From: DASPLX01 sp035627375
Lineage (GTDB): Bacteria > Pseudomonadota > Gammaproteobacteria > Burkholderiales > Burkholderiaceae_D
Reading direction: 5' to 3'
Assembly: GCA_035627375.1 (NCBI GenBank)
Contig: DASPLX010000050.1
Location: 1 to 50,417, forward strand
DNA: 50,417 bases
In this document: positions 33,406-43,407 of the stretch, piece by piece
Numbering within the stretch: position 1 is the first letter of the stretch
Layout: each line of letters starts with the position of its first letter
Position numbers and translations under genes: made by a program
Notes under the pieces: generated by a model
Database searches by the model: none
The model's input: the letters and a program-made list of their open reading frames with translations, nothing else
Told to the model about the DNA's origin: nothing

Positions 33406-34209
33406 TTATACGACGCGCCCGGCCATCGGCGACGACGGCGAGGCGGCGAATTTCTTCGGAATGCGCCCGGCCAGATAGGCTTCGCGCCCCGCCTCGACGG
33501 CGAGTTTCATCGCGCGCGCCATCCGGACCGGGTCCTTCGCGCCGGCGATCGCCGTATTCATCAGCACGCCGTCGCAACCGAGCTCCATCGCAATCGCCGC
33601 GTCCGAAGCGGTGCCGACGCCGGCATCGACCAGCACCGGCACCTTGGCCTGCTCGATGATCAACGACAAATTCCATGGATTGAGAATGCCCATGCCGGAA
33701 CCGATCAACGACGCGAGCGGCATCACGGCCACGCAGCCGATGTCTTCGAGCATGCGCGCCTGGATCGGATCGTCACTGCAATAGACCATGACGTCGAAGC
33801 CGTCCTTGACCAGCGCTTCCGCCGCTTTCAAGGTTTCGGGCATGTTCGGGAACAGCGTCTTCTCGTCGCCCAGGACCTCGAGCTTGACGAGCTTGTGGCC
33901 GTTCAACAATTCGCGCGCCAGTTGCAGCGTATAGACCGCGTCCTTCGCGTTGTAGCAGCCGGCCGTGTTCGGCAGGATCGTGTACTTCGACGGCGGCACG
34001 ACGTCGAGCAGGCTCGGCGCGTTGGGGTCCTGGCCGATATTCACACGGCGGATCGCGACCGTGATGATTTCCGCGCCGCTGGCCTCCGTCGCCAGCCGCG
34101 TTTCCTCCAGGTCCTTGTACTTCCCGCTGCCGACCAGCAGGCGCGAGCGATAGGTCTTGCCGGCGATGATCAAGCCTTGATCTTCGCGCGGTTGATCGTT
34201 CAAGTTCAT
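33406..34209 (-). CDS. thiG: Thiazole synthase
   Basis: A 267-residue TIM-barrel that makes the thiazole phosphate carboxylate from 1-deoxyxylulose-5-phosphate (the Dxs product, dxs is in this window), dehydroglycine and ThiS thiocarboxylate. It has SRLLVGSGKYKDLEET, the Schiff-base lysine region KLVKLEVLGD, VYCSDDPIQARMLEDIGC, MPLASLIGSGMGI and VPVLVDAGVGTASDAAIAM. The start at 34209 (MNLNDQPREDQG) has GGAG seven bases upstream and is preferred over 34221. It follows thiS by 33 bases. Confidence 0.96.
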   Translation of the reverse strand: MNLNDQPREDQGLIIAGKTYRSRLLVGSGKYKDLEETRLATEASGAEIITVAIRRVNIGQDPNAPSLLDVVPPSKYTILPNTAGCYNAKDAVYTLQLARELLNGHKLVKLEVLGDEKTLFPNMPETLKAAEALVKDGFDVMVYCSDDPIQARMLEDIGCVAVMPLASLIGSGMGILNPWNLSLIIEQAKVPVLVDAGVGTASDAAIAMELGCDGVLMNTAIAGAKDPVRMARAMKLAVEAGREAYLAGRIPKKFAASPSSPMAGRVV

Positions 34210-34242
34210 GCTTTGCTCCATTACTTTATCGGCGCCACGGCC

Positions 34243-34446
34243 TCACCCACCGCCGATCGCGCGAACGATGTCCACGCGATCGGCGGGTTGCAGCATGCGC
34301 TCCGGCCACTGCCGGCGCGGCACCACTTCGCGGTTGATCGCCACCGCGAGCGACTTGCCGAGCAAGTCGAGCGAAGCGATCAGCTCTTGCACGCTCTGGC
34401 TGTCCGCGACCGCATGCGGCGCGCCGTTCAGTTCGATTTCCATCAT
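34243..34446 (-). CDS. thiS: Sulfur carrier protein ThiS
   Basis: A 67-residue ubiquitin-like carrier with the required C-terminal glycines (RAIGGG). The C-terminus is adenylated and thiocarboxylated and then gives its sulfur to ThiG. Other marks are EIELNGAPHAVADSQSVQEL and the loop INREVVPRRQW. Three candidate starts are packed together (GTG 34449, ATG 34446, ATG 34443); 34446 is chosen. It sits 10 bases after thiC and 33 before thiG. I see no thiF or thiO near it, so the activating enzyme must be elsewhere. Confidence 0.93.
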   Translation of the reverse strand: MMEIELNGAPHAVADSQSVQELIASLDLLGKSLAVAINREVVPRRQWPERMLQPADRVDIVRAIGGG

Positions 34447-34456
34447 CACCGCTTGC

Positions 34457-36370
<1,914 letters not shown>

Positions 36371-36371
36371 G

Positions 36372-36453
36372 GTGCTCCTTCTCAAATGATTGCGGGGCAG
36401 AGTTAAGCGCTAGCGGTACTCTGTCCCCAGCTGGACGTGCGAAGAAGGAGCAC
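36372..36453 (-). promoter_or_regulatory. Shine-Dalgarno-sequestering inverted repeat before thiC
   Basis: The thiC ribosome-binding segment AGAAGGAGCAC (36372-36382 on the minus strand) is perfectly complementary over 11 bases to GTGCTCCTTCT (36443-36453), which lies between the riboswitch and the gene. Between the arms is another hairpin (36394-36403 with 36418-36428, 10 bp with one bulged base). Pairing of the outer arms would hide the start from ribosomes, so this looks like the riboswitch expression platform working at translation. Confidence 0.6.
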
Positions 36454-36476
36454 GGGGGAGGGACGATTTCCATGTG

Positions 36477-36562
36477 CTTCCCTTCGCTGGCATTACCCAG
36501 ATCAGGTTCGAGGGTGTTTCTCACCCGGCCATCGACTTGCTTCCGCGGCCAGGACCCCTAGC
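36477..36562 (-). promoter_or_regulatory. TPP riboswitch (THI box)
   Basis: On the minus strand the conserved core is clear: AGGGGTCC-like 5' helix, GGGTGAGA (36519-36526), ACCCTCGAACCTGATCTGG (pyrimidine-sensing part, 36497-36515), GTAATGCCAGCG and the closing GAAGGGAA (36477-36484). Thiamine diphosphate binding to this aptamer lowers expression of thiC and the downstream thi genes. About 107 bases separate it from the thiC ATG. Confidence 0.93.
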
Positions 36563-36646
36563 ATTGTGTTGCCATTAGAGCATCGCTTCTAATGCGGCAA
36601 TCCGCGAATTATACGCTTCTCGCTCAGTCAGCAGCGACTTAATCGA

Positions 36647-36652
36647 TATAAT
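36647..36652 (+). promoter_or_regulatory. Candidate -10 box of valS
   Basis: TATAAT, 30 bases before the valS ATG. The -35 region (about 36624-36630, CTCAGTC) is a weak match. It shares the divergent spacer with the thi riboswitch. Confidence 0.4.
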
Positions 36653-36682
36653 CACTAGTTTCGCAAAAACATACGTCAAATC

Positions 36683-39475
36683 ATGGAATTAGCCAAATCC
36701 TTCGAGCCCACCGACATTGAAGCGCGCTGGCGCGCCGAATGGGAAAAGCGCGGCTATTATGCGGCGACCATGGATCCCGCCAAGCCGGCCTTCTGCATCC
36801 AGTTGCCCCCCCCCAATGTTACCGGCACGCTGCACATGGGCCATGCGTTCAACCAGACCATCATGGATGGCCTGACACGCTACTACCGCATGCGCGGCTA
36901 CAACACCGCCTGGGTGCCGGGCACCGACCATGCCGGCATCGCGACCCAGATCGTGGTCGAGCGCCAGCTCGACGCGCAAAAGATCTCTCGGCACGACCTC
37001 GGCCGCGAGAAATTCCTCGAGAAGGTGTGGGAATGGAAGGAGCAATCCGGCTCGACGATCACCGGCCAGATGCGCCGCATCGGCGCCTCGACCGACTGGG
37101 CCCGCGAATACTTCACGATGGATCCGAAGATGTCGAAGGCGGTCACCGAAGTGTTCGTGCGCCTCTATGAAGAAGGCCTGATCTACCGCGGCAAGCGCCT
37201 CGTGAACTGGGACCCCGTGCTCGGCACCGCCGTGTCCGATCTCGAAGTCGTATCGGAGGAAGAAGACGGCAACATGTGGCATATCAACTACCCGCTCGCG
37301 GATGGTTCCGGCCACATCACGGTGGCGACGACGCGTCCGGAGACCATGCTCGGCGACGTTGCGGTCGCTGTCGATCCGACCGACGAGCGCTACCTGCATC
37401 TGCACGGCAAGATGCTCAAACTGCCGCTGACCGACCGCGAAATTCCGATCATCGCCGACGATTATGTCGACAAGGAATTCGGCACCGGCTGTGTGAAGAT
37501 CACCCCTGCGCACGACTTCAACGACTACGCGGTCGGCCAGCGCCACCAGCTGCCGCAGATTTCCATCTTCACGCTCGATGCCAAGATCAACGATAACGCG
37601 CCGCCGGCCTATCGCGGCATGGATCGCTTCGAGGCGCGCAAGAAAGTCCTGATCGATCTTGAAAAGGAAGGCCTGCTCGAAGCCGTGAAGCCGCACAAGC
37701 TGATGGTGCCGCGCGGCGACCGCACCGGCGTCGTCATCGAGCCGATGCTGACCGACCAGTGGTTCATGGCGATGAGCAAGCCGACCGCCGACGGCCGCAG
37801 CATCACGCAGAAGGCGATCGATGCGGTCGAGTCGGGCCAGGTGCGCTTCATCCCCGACAACTGGGTCAACACCTACAACCAATGGATGAAGAACATCCAG
37901 GACTGGTGCATCTCGCGCCAGCTGTGGTGGGGCCACCAGATTCCGGCGTGGTATGACGAAAGCGGCAACATCTACGTCGCCCGCACCGAAGAGGAAGCGG
38001 CCAGGCAAGCCGGCGGCAAACCCCTCAAGCGCGACAACGACGTGCTCGACACCTGGTTCTCGTCCGCCCTGGTGCCGTTTTCCTCGCTCGGCTGGCCCGA
38101 CGAGACGCCCGACCTCAAGATGTTCCTGCCCTCGTCGGTGCTCGTGACCGGATACGAGATCATCTTTTTCTGGGTCGCGCGCATGATCATGATGACGACC
38201 CACTTCACCGGCATGGTGCCGTTCCGCGACGTCTATATCCACGGCATGGTGCGCGACCATGAAGGCAAGAAGATGTCGAAGTCGGAAGGCAACGTGATCG
38301 ATCCGGTCGACCTGCTCGACGGTATCGATATCGAATCGCTGGTCGCCAAACGCACCACCGGCCTGCGCCGCCCGGAGAAAGCACCGGCCATCGCCAAGGA
38401 AACCCGCAAGCTCTTCCCCGAAGGCATGCCGGCCTACGGCGCCGACGCCGTGCGCTTCTCGATGGCGAGCTACGCCACGCTCGGCCGCAACGTCAACTTC
38501 GATTTCAAACGCGCCGAAGGCTATCGCAACTTCTGCAACAAGCTGTGGAACGCGACCCGCTTCGTGCTGATGAACACCGAGGGCAAGGACTGCGGCTTCG
38601 ACGCCGCGACCTGCGAAGAAGGCATGCGCGATTTCTCGCAAGCCGACCGCTGGATCGTCTCGCTCCTGCAGCGCACCGAAGCCGAGGTCGAGAAAGGTTT
38701 CGCCGACTACCGCTTCGACAATATCGCCAACGCGATCTACAAGTTCGTGTGGGACGAGTACTGCGACTGGTATCTCGAAGTCGCGAAGGTGCAGATCCAG
38801 ACCGGCACCGAGGCGCAGCAGCGCGCCACGCGCCGCACCCTCTTGCGCGTGCTCGAAGTCGTGCTGCGCCTCGCGCATCCGATCATCCCCTTCATCACCG
38901 AAGAGCTGTGGCAGACGATCGCGCCGACGACCGGCCGGCAAATGAATCCGGCCGGCGATTCGATCATGATCCAACCGTATCCGCAGCCGAATTTCGACAA
39001 GCTCGACGAAGCCGCCGAACAATGGATGGCGCAGCTGAAAACGATGACCGATGCCTGCCGCAACCTGCGCGGCGAGATGCAGTTGTCGCCAGCGCAGAAG
39101 GTGCCGCTGATCATCGAAGTCGCCGACAAGGCCCAGGCGGAAGGTTTCGCGAAGTACCTGCAAGCGCTCGCGAAGCTGTCCGACGTGCAGGTCGTCGACA
39201 TGCTGCCGGAATCGCCGGCGCCGGTATCGGTGGTCGGTACGGCCAAGCTGATGCTGAAAGTGGAAATCGACGTCGCCGCCGAGCGCGAGCGCCTGGCGAA
39301 GGAAATCTCCCGCCTGGAAGGCGAGATCGCGAAGGCGCAAGGCAAACTCGGCAACGAGAGTTTCGTCGCCCGCGCGCCGGCGCAAGTGGTCGCCCAGGAA
39401 AAGGAAAGGCTCGCGAATTTCGAGGGCACACTCGAAAAACTCCGGGAACAGTTTGCGAAACTGCAAAAATCCTGA
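36683..39475 (+). CDS. valS: Valyl-tRNA synthetase
   Basis: A 930-residue class I synthetase that charges tRNA-Val. The HIGH motif is HMGH at 51-54 (PPPNVTGTLHMGHAFNQ) and KMSKS is at about 529-533 (GKKMSKSEGNVIDP). The inserted CP1 editing domain includes TTRPETMLGDVAV and FGTGCVKITPAHDFND, where mischarged threonine is removed. The anticodon-binding region has ADRWIVSLLQ and DEYCDWYLEVAK. The last 70 residues form the tRNA-binding coiled coil (RLAKEISRLEGEIAKAQGKL) typical of ValRS. Length matches the family. It is divergent from the thi operon. Confidence 0.97.
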   Translation: MELAKSFEPTDIEARWRAEWEKRGYYAATMDPAKPAFCIQLPPPNVTGTLHMGHAFNQTIMDGLTRYYRMRGYNTAWVPGTDHAGIATQIVVERQLDAQKISRHDLGREKFLEKVWEWKEQSGSTITGQMRRIGASTDWAREYFTMDPKMSKAVTEVFVRLYEEGLIYRGKRLVNWDPVLGTAVSDLEVVSEEEDGNMWHINYPLADGSGHITVATTRPETMLGDVAVAVDPTDERYLHLHGKMLKLPLTDREIPIIADDYVDKEFGTGCVKITPAHDFNDYAVGQRHQLPQISIFTLDAKINDNAPPAYRGMDRFEARKKVLIDLEKEGLLEAVKPHKLMVPRGDRTGVVIEPMLTDQWFMAMSKPTADGRSITQKAIDAVESGQVRFIPDNWVNTYNQWMKNIQDWCISRQLWWGHQIPAWYDESGNIYVARTEEEAARQAGGKPLKRDNDVLDTWFSSALVPFSSLGWPDETPDLKMFLPSSVLVTGYEIIFFWVARMIMMTTHFTGMVPFRDVYIHGMVRDHEGKKMSKSEGNVIDPVDLLDGIDIESLVAKRTTGLRRPEKAPAIAKETRKLFPEGMPAYGADAVRFSMASYATLGRNVNFDFKRAEGYRNFCNKLWNATRFVLMNTEGKDCGFDAATCEEGMRDFSQADRWIVSLLQRTEAEVEKGFADYRFDNIANAIYKFVWDEYCDWYLEVAKVQIQTGTEAQQRATRRTLLRVLEVVLRLAHPIIPFITEELWQTIAPTTGRQMNPAGDSIMIQPYPQPNFDKLDEAAEQWMAQLKTMTDACRNLRGEMQLSPAQKVPLIIEVADKAQAEGFAKYLQALAKLSDVQVVDMLPESPAPVSVVGTAKLMLKVEIDVAAERERLAKEISRLEGEIAKAQGKLGNESFVARAPAQVVAQEKERLANFEGTLEKLREQFAKLQKS

Positions 39476-39583
39476 ATAGTGTGGCCTTGATACTGATGCG
39501 GCATGGCGCAGTGCCGTTCGGCGTGCCGTTCCGCATCGGTTCCTTTTCCCTATTCGTGCCATTCACAACAAGAGGATATGAAC

Positions 39584-40030
39584 ATGACGAGACATTTCTT
39601 GATCGGCGCCGCGGTGGCCGCCTTGGCCGCTCCGCTAGCCTGGGCCAATCCGGCATCGCCGGTCGGTCTTTGGAAAAACATCGACGATCAGACCGGCAAG
39701 CCGAAAGCGTTGATCCGCATCACCGAAGCGAACGGCGAACTGCGAGGCAAGATCGAAAAGCTGTTCCGCGCGCCGAACGAGGAACAGAATCCAAAATGCG
39801 ACAAGTGCGAAGGCGAGCAGAAGGACCAGCCCATCGTCGGCATGACCATTCTCTCCGGCATGAAGGCGGACGGCGATGAGTTCAACGGCGGCAAGATTCT
39901 CGATCCCAACAACGGGAAAGTCTACAAGAGCAAGATGAAACTCGTCGAAGGCGGCAAAAAACTCGACGTTCGCGGCTACATCGGCATGCCCATGCTGGGC
40001 CGCACCCAAACCTGGGTCCGCGAAGAATAA
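39584..40030 (+). CDS. DUF2147 exported protein
   Basis: A 148-residue protein with a signal peptide (TRHFLIGAAVAALAAPLAWA-N). The mature part matches the DUF2147 lipocalin-like beta-barrel: SPVGLWKNIDDQTGKPKALI, ELRGKIEKLF, CDKCEGEQKDQPIVGM, GGKILDPNNGKVYKSKM and RGYIGMPMLGRTQTWVR. The two cysteines in CDKC could bind metal or form a disulfide. It is probably periplasmic and its function is unknown. The start at 39584 is chosen because AGAGG (39571-39575) is 8 bases away; the ATG at 39578 would be too close. Confidence 0.88.
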   Translation: MTRHFLIGAAVAALAAPLAWANPASPVGLWKNIDDQTGKPKALIRITEANGELRGKIEKLFRAPNEEQNPKCDKCEGEQKDQPIVGMTILSGMKADGDEFNGGKILDPNNGKVYKSKMKLVEGGKKLDVRGYIGMPMLGRTQTWVREE

Positions 40031-40051
40031 CTATTGCGTTCCATTGACTCG

Positions 40052-40080
40052 AACGGGCCGGCGCGTTTTGCCGGCCCGTT
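40052..40080. terminator. Bidirectional hairpin between convergent genes
   Basis: A perfect 11-bp stem (AACGGGCCGGC at 40052-40062, GCCGGCCCGTT at 40070-40080) with a 7-base loop lies between the stops of the DUF2147 gene (plus) and the hydratase gene (minus). Neither side has a long T-run. Outer bases CTCGAACGG and CCGTTCGAG offer an alternative pairing. Confidence 0.55.
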
Positions 40081-40101
40081 GCCGTTCGAGGAAAGTGACG
40101 A

Positions 40102-40935
40102 TCAGCGCACGAAAGACACGGTCAGTCCAGGCAGACTGATGCCCGAAAAGGCGCTGACCCAGGTTTGTCCCGGCGCCACCGGGTGAGCATCGGTCCAAGT
40201 GCCGGTCGTGATGATCTCGCCTGCTGCCAGCGGCGCGAACTCGGGCTGCTCCTTCAACACCTGGTGCAGATGCCAGAGCGCATGCACCGGACTCTCCATC
40301 ACGTTGTCGCCGAAACCGGCGGCATGCAGTTCGCCGTCGCACGTCATCGACACGCTGGCACCCGCCAGCACCGCATCGAGGTGGCGGCGGCTGCCGTCGG
40401 TCAACATCATCGGTTCGCCGACGATCAGCGTGCCATGCAAGCCGAAGGCGGCAATCGCGTCGGCCGCTTCGAATTTCCAGTTCGGATAAGGACATACGAC
40501 GACTTCGAAGGCATGCGCCATCCATTCGATGCAGTCGGCGATGTCCTCGAGCGTCGCGTCCGCGGCCGGCGTCTTGCCAAGCTTGAACACGAGCTCCGGC
40601 TCGACGCGCGGTTGCACGGCGCCGGTCAGGCTTTGCACTCCCCGATTGTTATGTGCATAACGGATCGTGGTATCGAATATCGGCGCCCACAGCGGCGTGG
40701 TGATCGGCTCATGCAAGCCATACTTCGGCCAGATGGTGCGATTGGTGAACGCCAGCTTGCGTCCGGCCGGCAGCTCGCCCTGGGCCACGCGGATATCATG
40801 GATCGATTTGGCGATCGCATAGCCGTCGGCCAGACGCAAATCGCTGTCGAACGACAGAGGCGCCGTCTGCCCGCCCTCGGCACGCAGATCGAGCAATCGG
40901 TGAGCGTAGCGGGTGGCTTGCGTGGACATGAGCAT
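40102..40935 (-). CDS. 2-keto-4-pentenoate hydratase / FAH-superfamily enzyme
   Basis: A 277-residue protein of the MhpD/XylJ type (hydratase/decarboxylase branch of the fumarylacetoacetate hydrolase superfamily). The metal-binding acidic pair is in RVEPELVFKLG, and other family blocks are GYAIAKSIHDIRVAQGE, GRKLAFTNRTIWPKYG, HAFEVVVCPYPNWKFEAADA and ..VMESPVHALWHLHQVLKE. It would hydrate 2-oxopent-4-enoate or decarboxylate related acids from meta-cleavage of aromatics. No other catabolic genes lie beside it here, so its pathway is unknown. It has its own promoter (41065-41094) and a possible operator upstream. The ATG at 40929 is an alternative start. Confidence 0.85.
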   Translation of the reverse strand: MLMSTQATRYAHRLLDLRAEGGQTAPLSFDSDLRLADGYAIAKSIHDIRVAQGELPAGRKLAFTNRTIWPKYGLHEPITTPLWAPIFDTTIRYAHNNRGVQSLTGAVQPRVEPELVFKLGKTPAADATLEDIADCIEWMAHAFEVVVCPYPNWKFEAADAIAAFGLHGTLIVGEPMMLTDGSRRHLDAVLAGASVSMTCDGELHAAGFGDNVMESPVHALWHLHQVLKEQPEFAPLAAGEIITTGTWTDAHPVAPGQTWVSAFSGISLPGLTVSFVR

Positions 40936-41064
40936 GGCGAATCTCTACCTGAAGGGGTATATCGGCCATATATCGGAGTCGAGCGCGCATTACCGTGACC
41001 GACAGCACCGTGAGGGTTCACGCCGTCTCAAAACCGGAAAGGGGGAGGCCGAAAAGGAATAGCC

Positions 41065-41094
41065 ATTATAGAACCAACTTTGCTGAAATGTCAG
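41065..41094 (-). promoter_or_regulatory. Sigma-70 promoter of the hydratase gene
   Basis: On the minus strand: CTGACA (41089-41094, five of six), an 18-base spacer and a perfect TATAAT (41065-41070). The ATG is 129 bases downstream. The leader contains two copies of CCGATATA (near 40960-40980). Confidence 0.6.
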
Positions 41095-41103
41095 AGAAAA
41101 CCT

Positions 41104-41117
41104 ACTGACTAGTCGGT
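41104..41117. promoter_or_regulatory. TetR-type operator-like palindrome
   Basis: ACTGACTAGTCGGT is a near-perfect palindrome (one mismatched pair) centred on CTAG, of the kind bound by TetR/AcrR-family repressors. It lies 10 bases upstream of the hydratase -35. No regulator gene is next to it. Confidence 0.35.
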
Positions 41118-41228
41118 TATTTACATTTCTTTACATGTCCACCCAGCAACTTCTTCGCTGCGCGCCAGAGTCGTCCTTGGGGTCTTCGACGACGGGGCTC
41201 CATGCCGCCCTTCCGGGCACGGCAGACG

Positions 41229-42287
41229 CTATTTCTGTCCCCACAAATCCCCGGTCGAATCGCTGCGCGGCGCGGTGACGCCGAAATGCGTATAGGCCGC
41301 GGGCGTCGCGATGCGGCCGCGCGGCGTGCGCTGCATATACCCTTGCTGGATCAGGTAAGGCTCAAGCACATCCTCGATCGTATCGCGCTCCTCGCCGATC
41401 GCGGCCGCCAGATTGTCGAGCCCGACCGGACCGCCGCTGAACTTGAAAATCACCGCTTCGAGCAGCTTGCGGTCCATGACATCGAATCCGACCGGATCGA
41501 CATCGAGCATCTTCAATGCCGCATCGGCCATTTCCTTCGTGATCTGGCCGGTGCCCTTCACTTCCGCATAATCACGCACACGGCGCAGCAACCGGTTGGC
41601 GATACGCGGCGTGCCGCGGCTGCGCTTGGCAATTTCGAGCGCGCCCTCCTCGACGATGGCAGCCCCCAGGAGCGCAGCGCTGCGCGTGATGATCTTCGCC
41701 AGTTCCTGCGGGGTATAGAACTCCAGCCGCGCCACGATGCCGAAACGGTCGCGCAAGGGATTGGTCAGCATGCCGGCGCGCGTGGTTGCTCCGACCAGAG
41801 TGAACGGTTGCAAGTCGAGGCGCACCGAACGCGCCGCCGGCCCTTCGCCGATCATGATATCGATCTGGTAATCCTCGAGCGCCGGATACAGGATTTCCTC
41901 GACCACCGGCGACAGCCGGTGGATCTCGTCGATGAACAGCACGTCGTTCGCCTCGAGATTGGTCAAGAGCGCCGCCAGATCGCCGGCACGCTCGAGCACC
42001 GGGCCTGAGGTCTGACGCAGGTTCACCCCCATCTCGCGCGCGATGATGTGCGCCAGCGTGGTCTTGCCAAGTCCGGGCGGCCCGAACAGCAGGGTATGAT
42101 CTAGCGCCTCGCGCCGCTGGCGCGCCGCCTGGATGAAGATCTCGAGCTGGCTGTGGATCTTTTCCTGGCCGACATATTCGTCGAGCTGCTTCGGACGCAA
42201 GGCGCGCTCGATCGCCTCTTCGTTCGGCGAGGCGGGCGTCGCCGCAATGATGCGCTGTTCGGTGAAATTGTCGGTCTGGATGCTCAT
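41229..42287 (-). CDS. ruvB: Holliday junction helicase RuvB
   Basis: A 352-residue AAA+ motor that drives branch migration with RuvA. Walker A is FGPPGLGKTTLA (about 66-77), Walker B VLFIDEIHRL, sensor 1 LVGATTRAG, and the arginine-finger region is NPLRDRFG. The C-terminal winged-helix DNA-binding domain contains GGPVGLDNLAAAIGEERDTI and YLIQQGYMQRTPRGR. GAGGAA precedes the ATG. It is 29 bases after ruvA, the usual order, and ends the ruv cluster on this strand. Confidence 0.97.
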   Translation of the reverse strand: MSIQTDNFTEQRIIAATPASPNEEAIERALRPKQLDEYVGQEKIHSQLEIFIQAARQRREALDHTLLFGPPGLGKTTLAHIIAREMGVNLRQTSGPVLERAGDLAALLTNLEANDVLFIDEIHRLSPVVEEILYPALEDYQIDIMIGEGPAARSVRLDLQPFTLVGATTRAGMLTNPLRDRFGIVARLEFYTPQELAKIITRSAALLGAAIVEEGALEIAKRSRGTPRIANRLLRRVRDYAEVKGTGQITKEMADAALKMLDVDPVGFDVMDRKLLEAVIFKFSGGPVGLDNLAAAIGEERDTIEDVLEPYLIQQGYMQRTPRGRIATPAAYTHFGVTAPRSDSTGDLWGQK

Positions 42288-42316
42288 CGGATGATTCCTC
42301 TATTCGTCGCCGCGCG

Positions 42317-42895
42317 CTACGCCTTGGACAACGCCTTCAATGCCAGCTTGATGCCTTCCGACACGCCTGTTCCAGCGGGAACCTGCTTCATCGCCAGCAT
42401 CGCTTCCTTGTCCGAATAGCCCAGCGCGACCAGGGCGTTCAGAATATCTGCCGTCGCGTCGGTATGCGCCGCGCCGCCTGCCGCGCCAAGATCGGCGCCA
42501 AGTTTGCCCTTTAGTTCAAGCAAGAGGCGTTCCGCGGTCTTTTTGCCGATACCTGGTATCCGGGTAAGCCGCCCCGCCTCCTGCAGCGTGATCGCCTGCG
42601 AAAGATCCGCCACCGACAAGCCCGACAAGATCGACAACGCGGTGCGCGCGCCGATGCCGGAGATCTTGATGAGCTCCTTGAATACGTTGCGTTCCTCGAC
42701 CGTGCCGAAGCCGAACAACAGATGCGCATCCTCGCGCACGGTCAAATGGGTGAGCAGCACGACTTTTTCGCCGAGCGCCGGCAAGTTGTAGAAAGTGCTC
42801 ATCGGCACGCCGACCTCATAACCGACGCCGTTGCAGTCGATTAAAAGTTGCGGTGGATTTTTCTCAAGCAGAATCCCGGAAAGTCGGCCTATCAT
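42317..42895 (-). CDS. ruvA: Holliday junction protein RuvA
   Basis: A 192-residue protein that tetramerises on Holliday junctions. The N-terminal OB-fold (MIGRLSGILLEKNPPQLLID) is followed by two helix-hairpin-helix motifs (ELIKISGIGARTALSILSG and LTRIPGIGKKTAERLLLELK) and, after a flexible linker (GAAGGAAHTDAT), domain III (ILNALVALGYSDKEAMLA) that contacts RuvB. Its start is only 50 bases from the divergent gene at 42946, so both promoters share this spacer. Normally ruvC precedes it directly, but here an inverted gene lies between. Confidence 0.96.
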   Translation of the reverse strand: MIGRLSGILLEKNPPQLLIDCNGVGYEVGVPMSTFYNLPALGEKVVLLTHLTVREDAHLLFGFGTVEERNVFKELIKISGIGARTALSILSGLSVADLSQAITLQEAGRLTRIPGIGKKTAERLLLELKGKLGADLGAAGGAAHTDATADILNALVALGYSDKEAMLAMKQVPAGTGVSEGIKLALKALSKA

Positions 42896-42945
42896 GTCGA
42901 AATTAGTCCAAAAAAGATGGATGAATCATACAGGACGAGGGGATC

Positions 42946-43407
42946 ATGCATCTACGCTCGCGCAGGGAGGAACGCTACGTCGCGGCCCAAGACTTGTTGC
43001 TCCGGTGCGCAATGCTGCTCGGCATACTGTGGGCCCTGCCGCTCACCTTGCTGGGTCTGCTGAGCGGAATTCCGATCCTGCTGCTGCGCGGTCGCGTTTA
43101 CGTGATCACCGATTCGACGCCGGCCTTGCTGATCCGCGGACCGATCGCCGATTATCTGCTCGCGCATCATCCTTTCGGCCCCATGAGCGCGATGGCGATC
43201 GGCCACGTCATCATCGCGGAAAGCCACGGCCTGACCAAACAAATCCTCACGCATGAGCTGGCGCACGTACGGCAGGCTTCGGTTTGGGGTGCACTCTTTC
43301 CCGTTGCCTATCTTGCGGCCAGCCTATGGGCATGGTCGCGCGGACAAGATGCCTACTGGAACAACCGCTTCGAAGTCGCCGCACGCAATGCCGAGCGGCA
43401 TGCCTAG
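42946..43407 (+). CDS. Membrane protein with a HELAH zinc-peptidase-like motif
   Basis: A 153-residue protein. One or two membrane segments are at about residues 21-48 (CAMLLGILWALPLTLLGLLS, then GIPILLLRGR). After VYVITDSTPALLIRGPIADY comes the zinc-type motif HELAH at 103-107 (KQILTHELAHVRQASVWGAL), a further hydrophobic stretch (LFPVAYLAASLWAW), and YWNNRFEVAARNAERHA, whose glutamate at 143 could be the third ligand. This is the minimal gluzincin plan (HExxH...E). I know it only as an uncharacterised family of Burkholderiales. The gene runs against its neighbours, starts 50 bases from ruvA, and overlaps the end of ruvC by four bases. Confidence 0.72.
   Translation: MHLRSRREERYVAAQDLLLRCAMLLGILWALPLTLLGLLSGIPILLLRGRVYVITDSTPALLIRGPIADYLLAHHPFGPMSAMAIGHVIIAESHGLTKQILTHELAHVRQASVWGALFPVAYLAASLWAWSRGQDAYWNNRFEVAARNAERHA

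Noticed and set aside
36689..39562. A 957-codon minus-strand open frame opposite valS
   Set aside because: It is the complementary-frame shadow of valyl-tRNA synthetase codon use; no family motif is seen.
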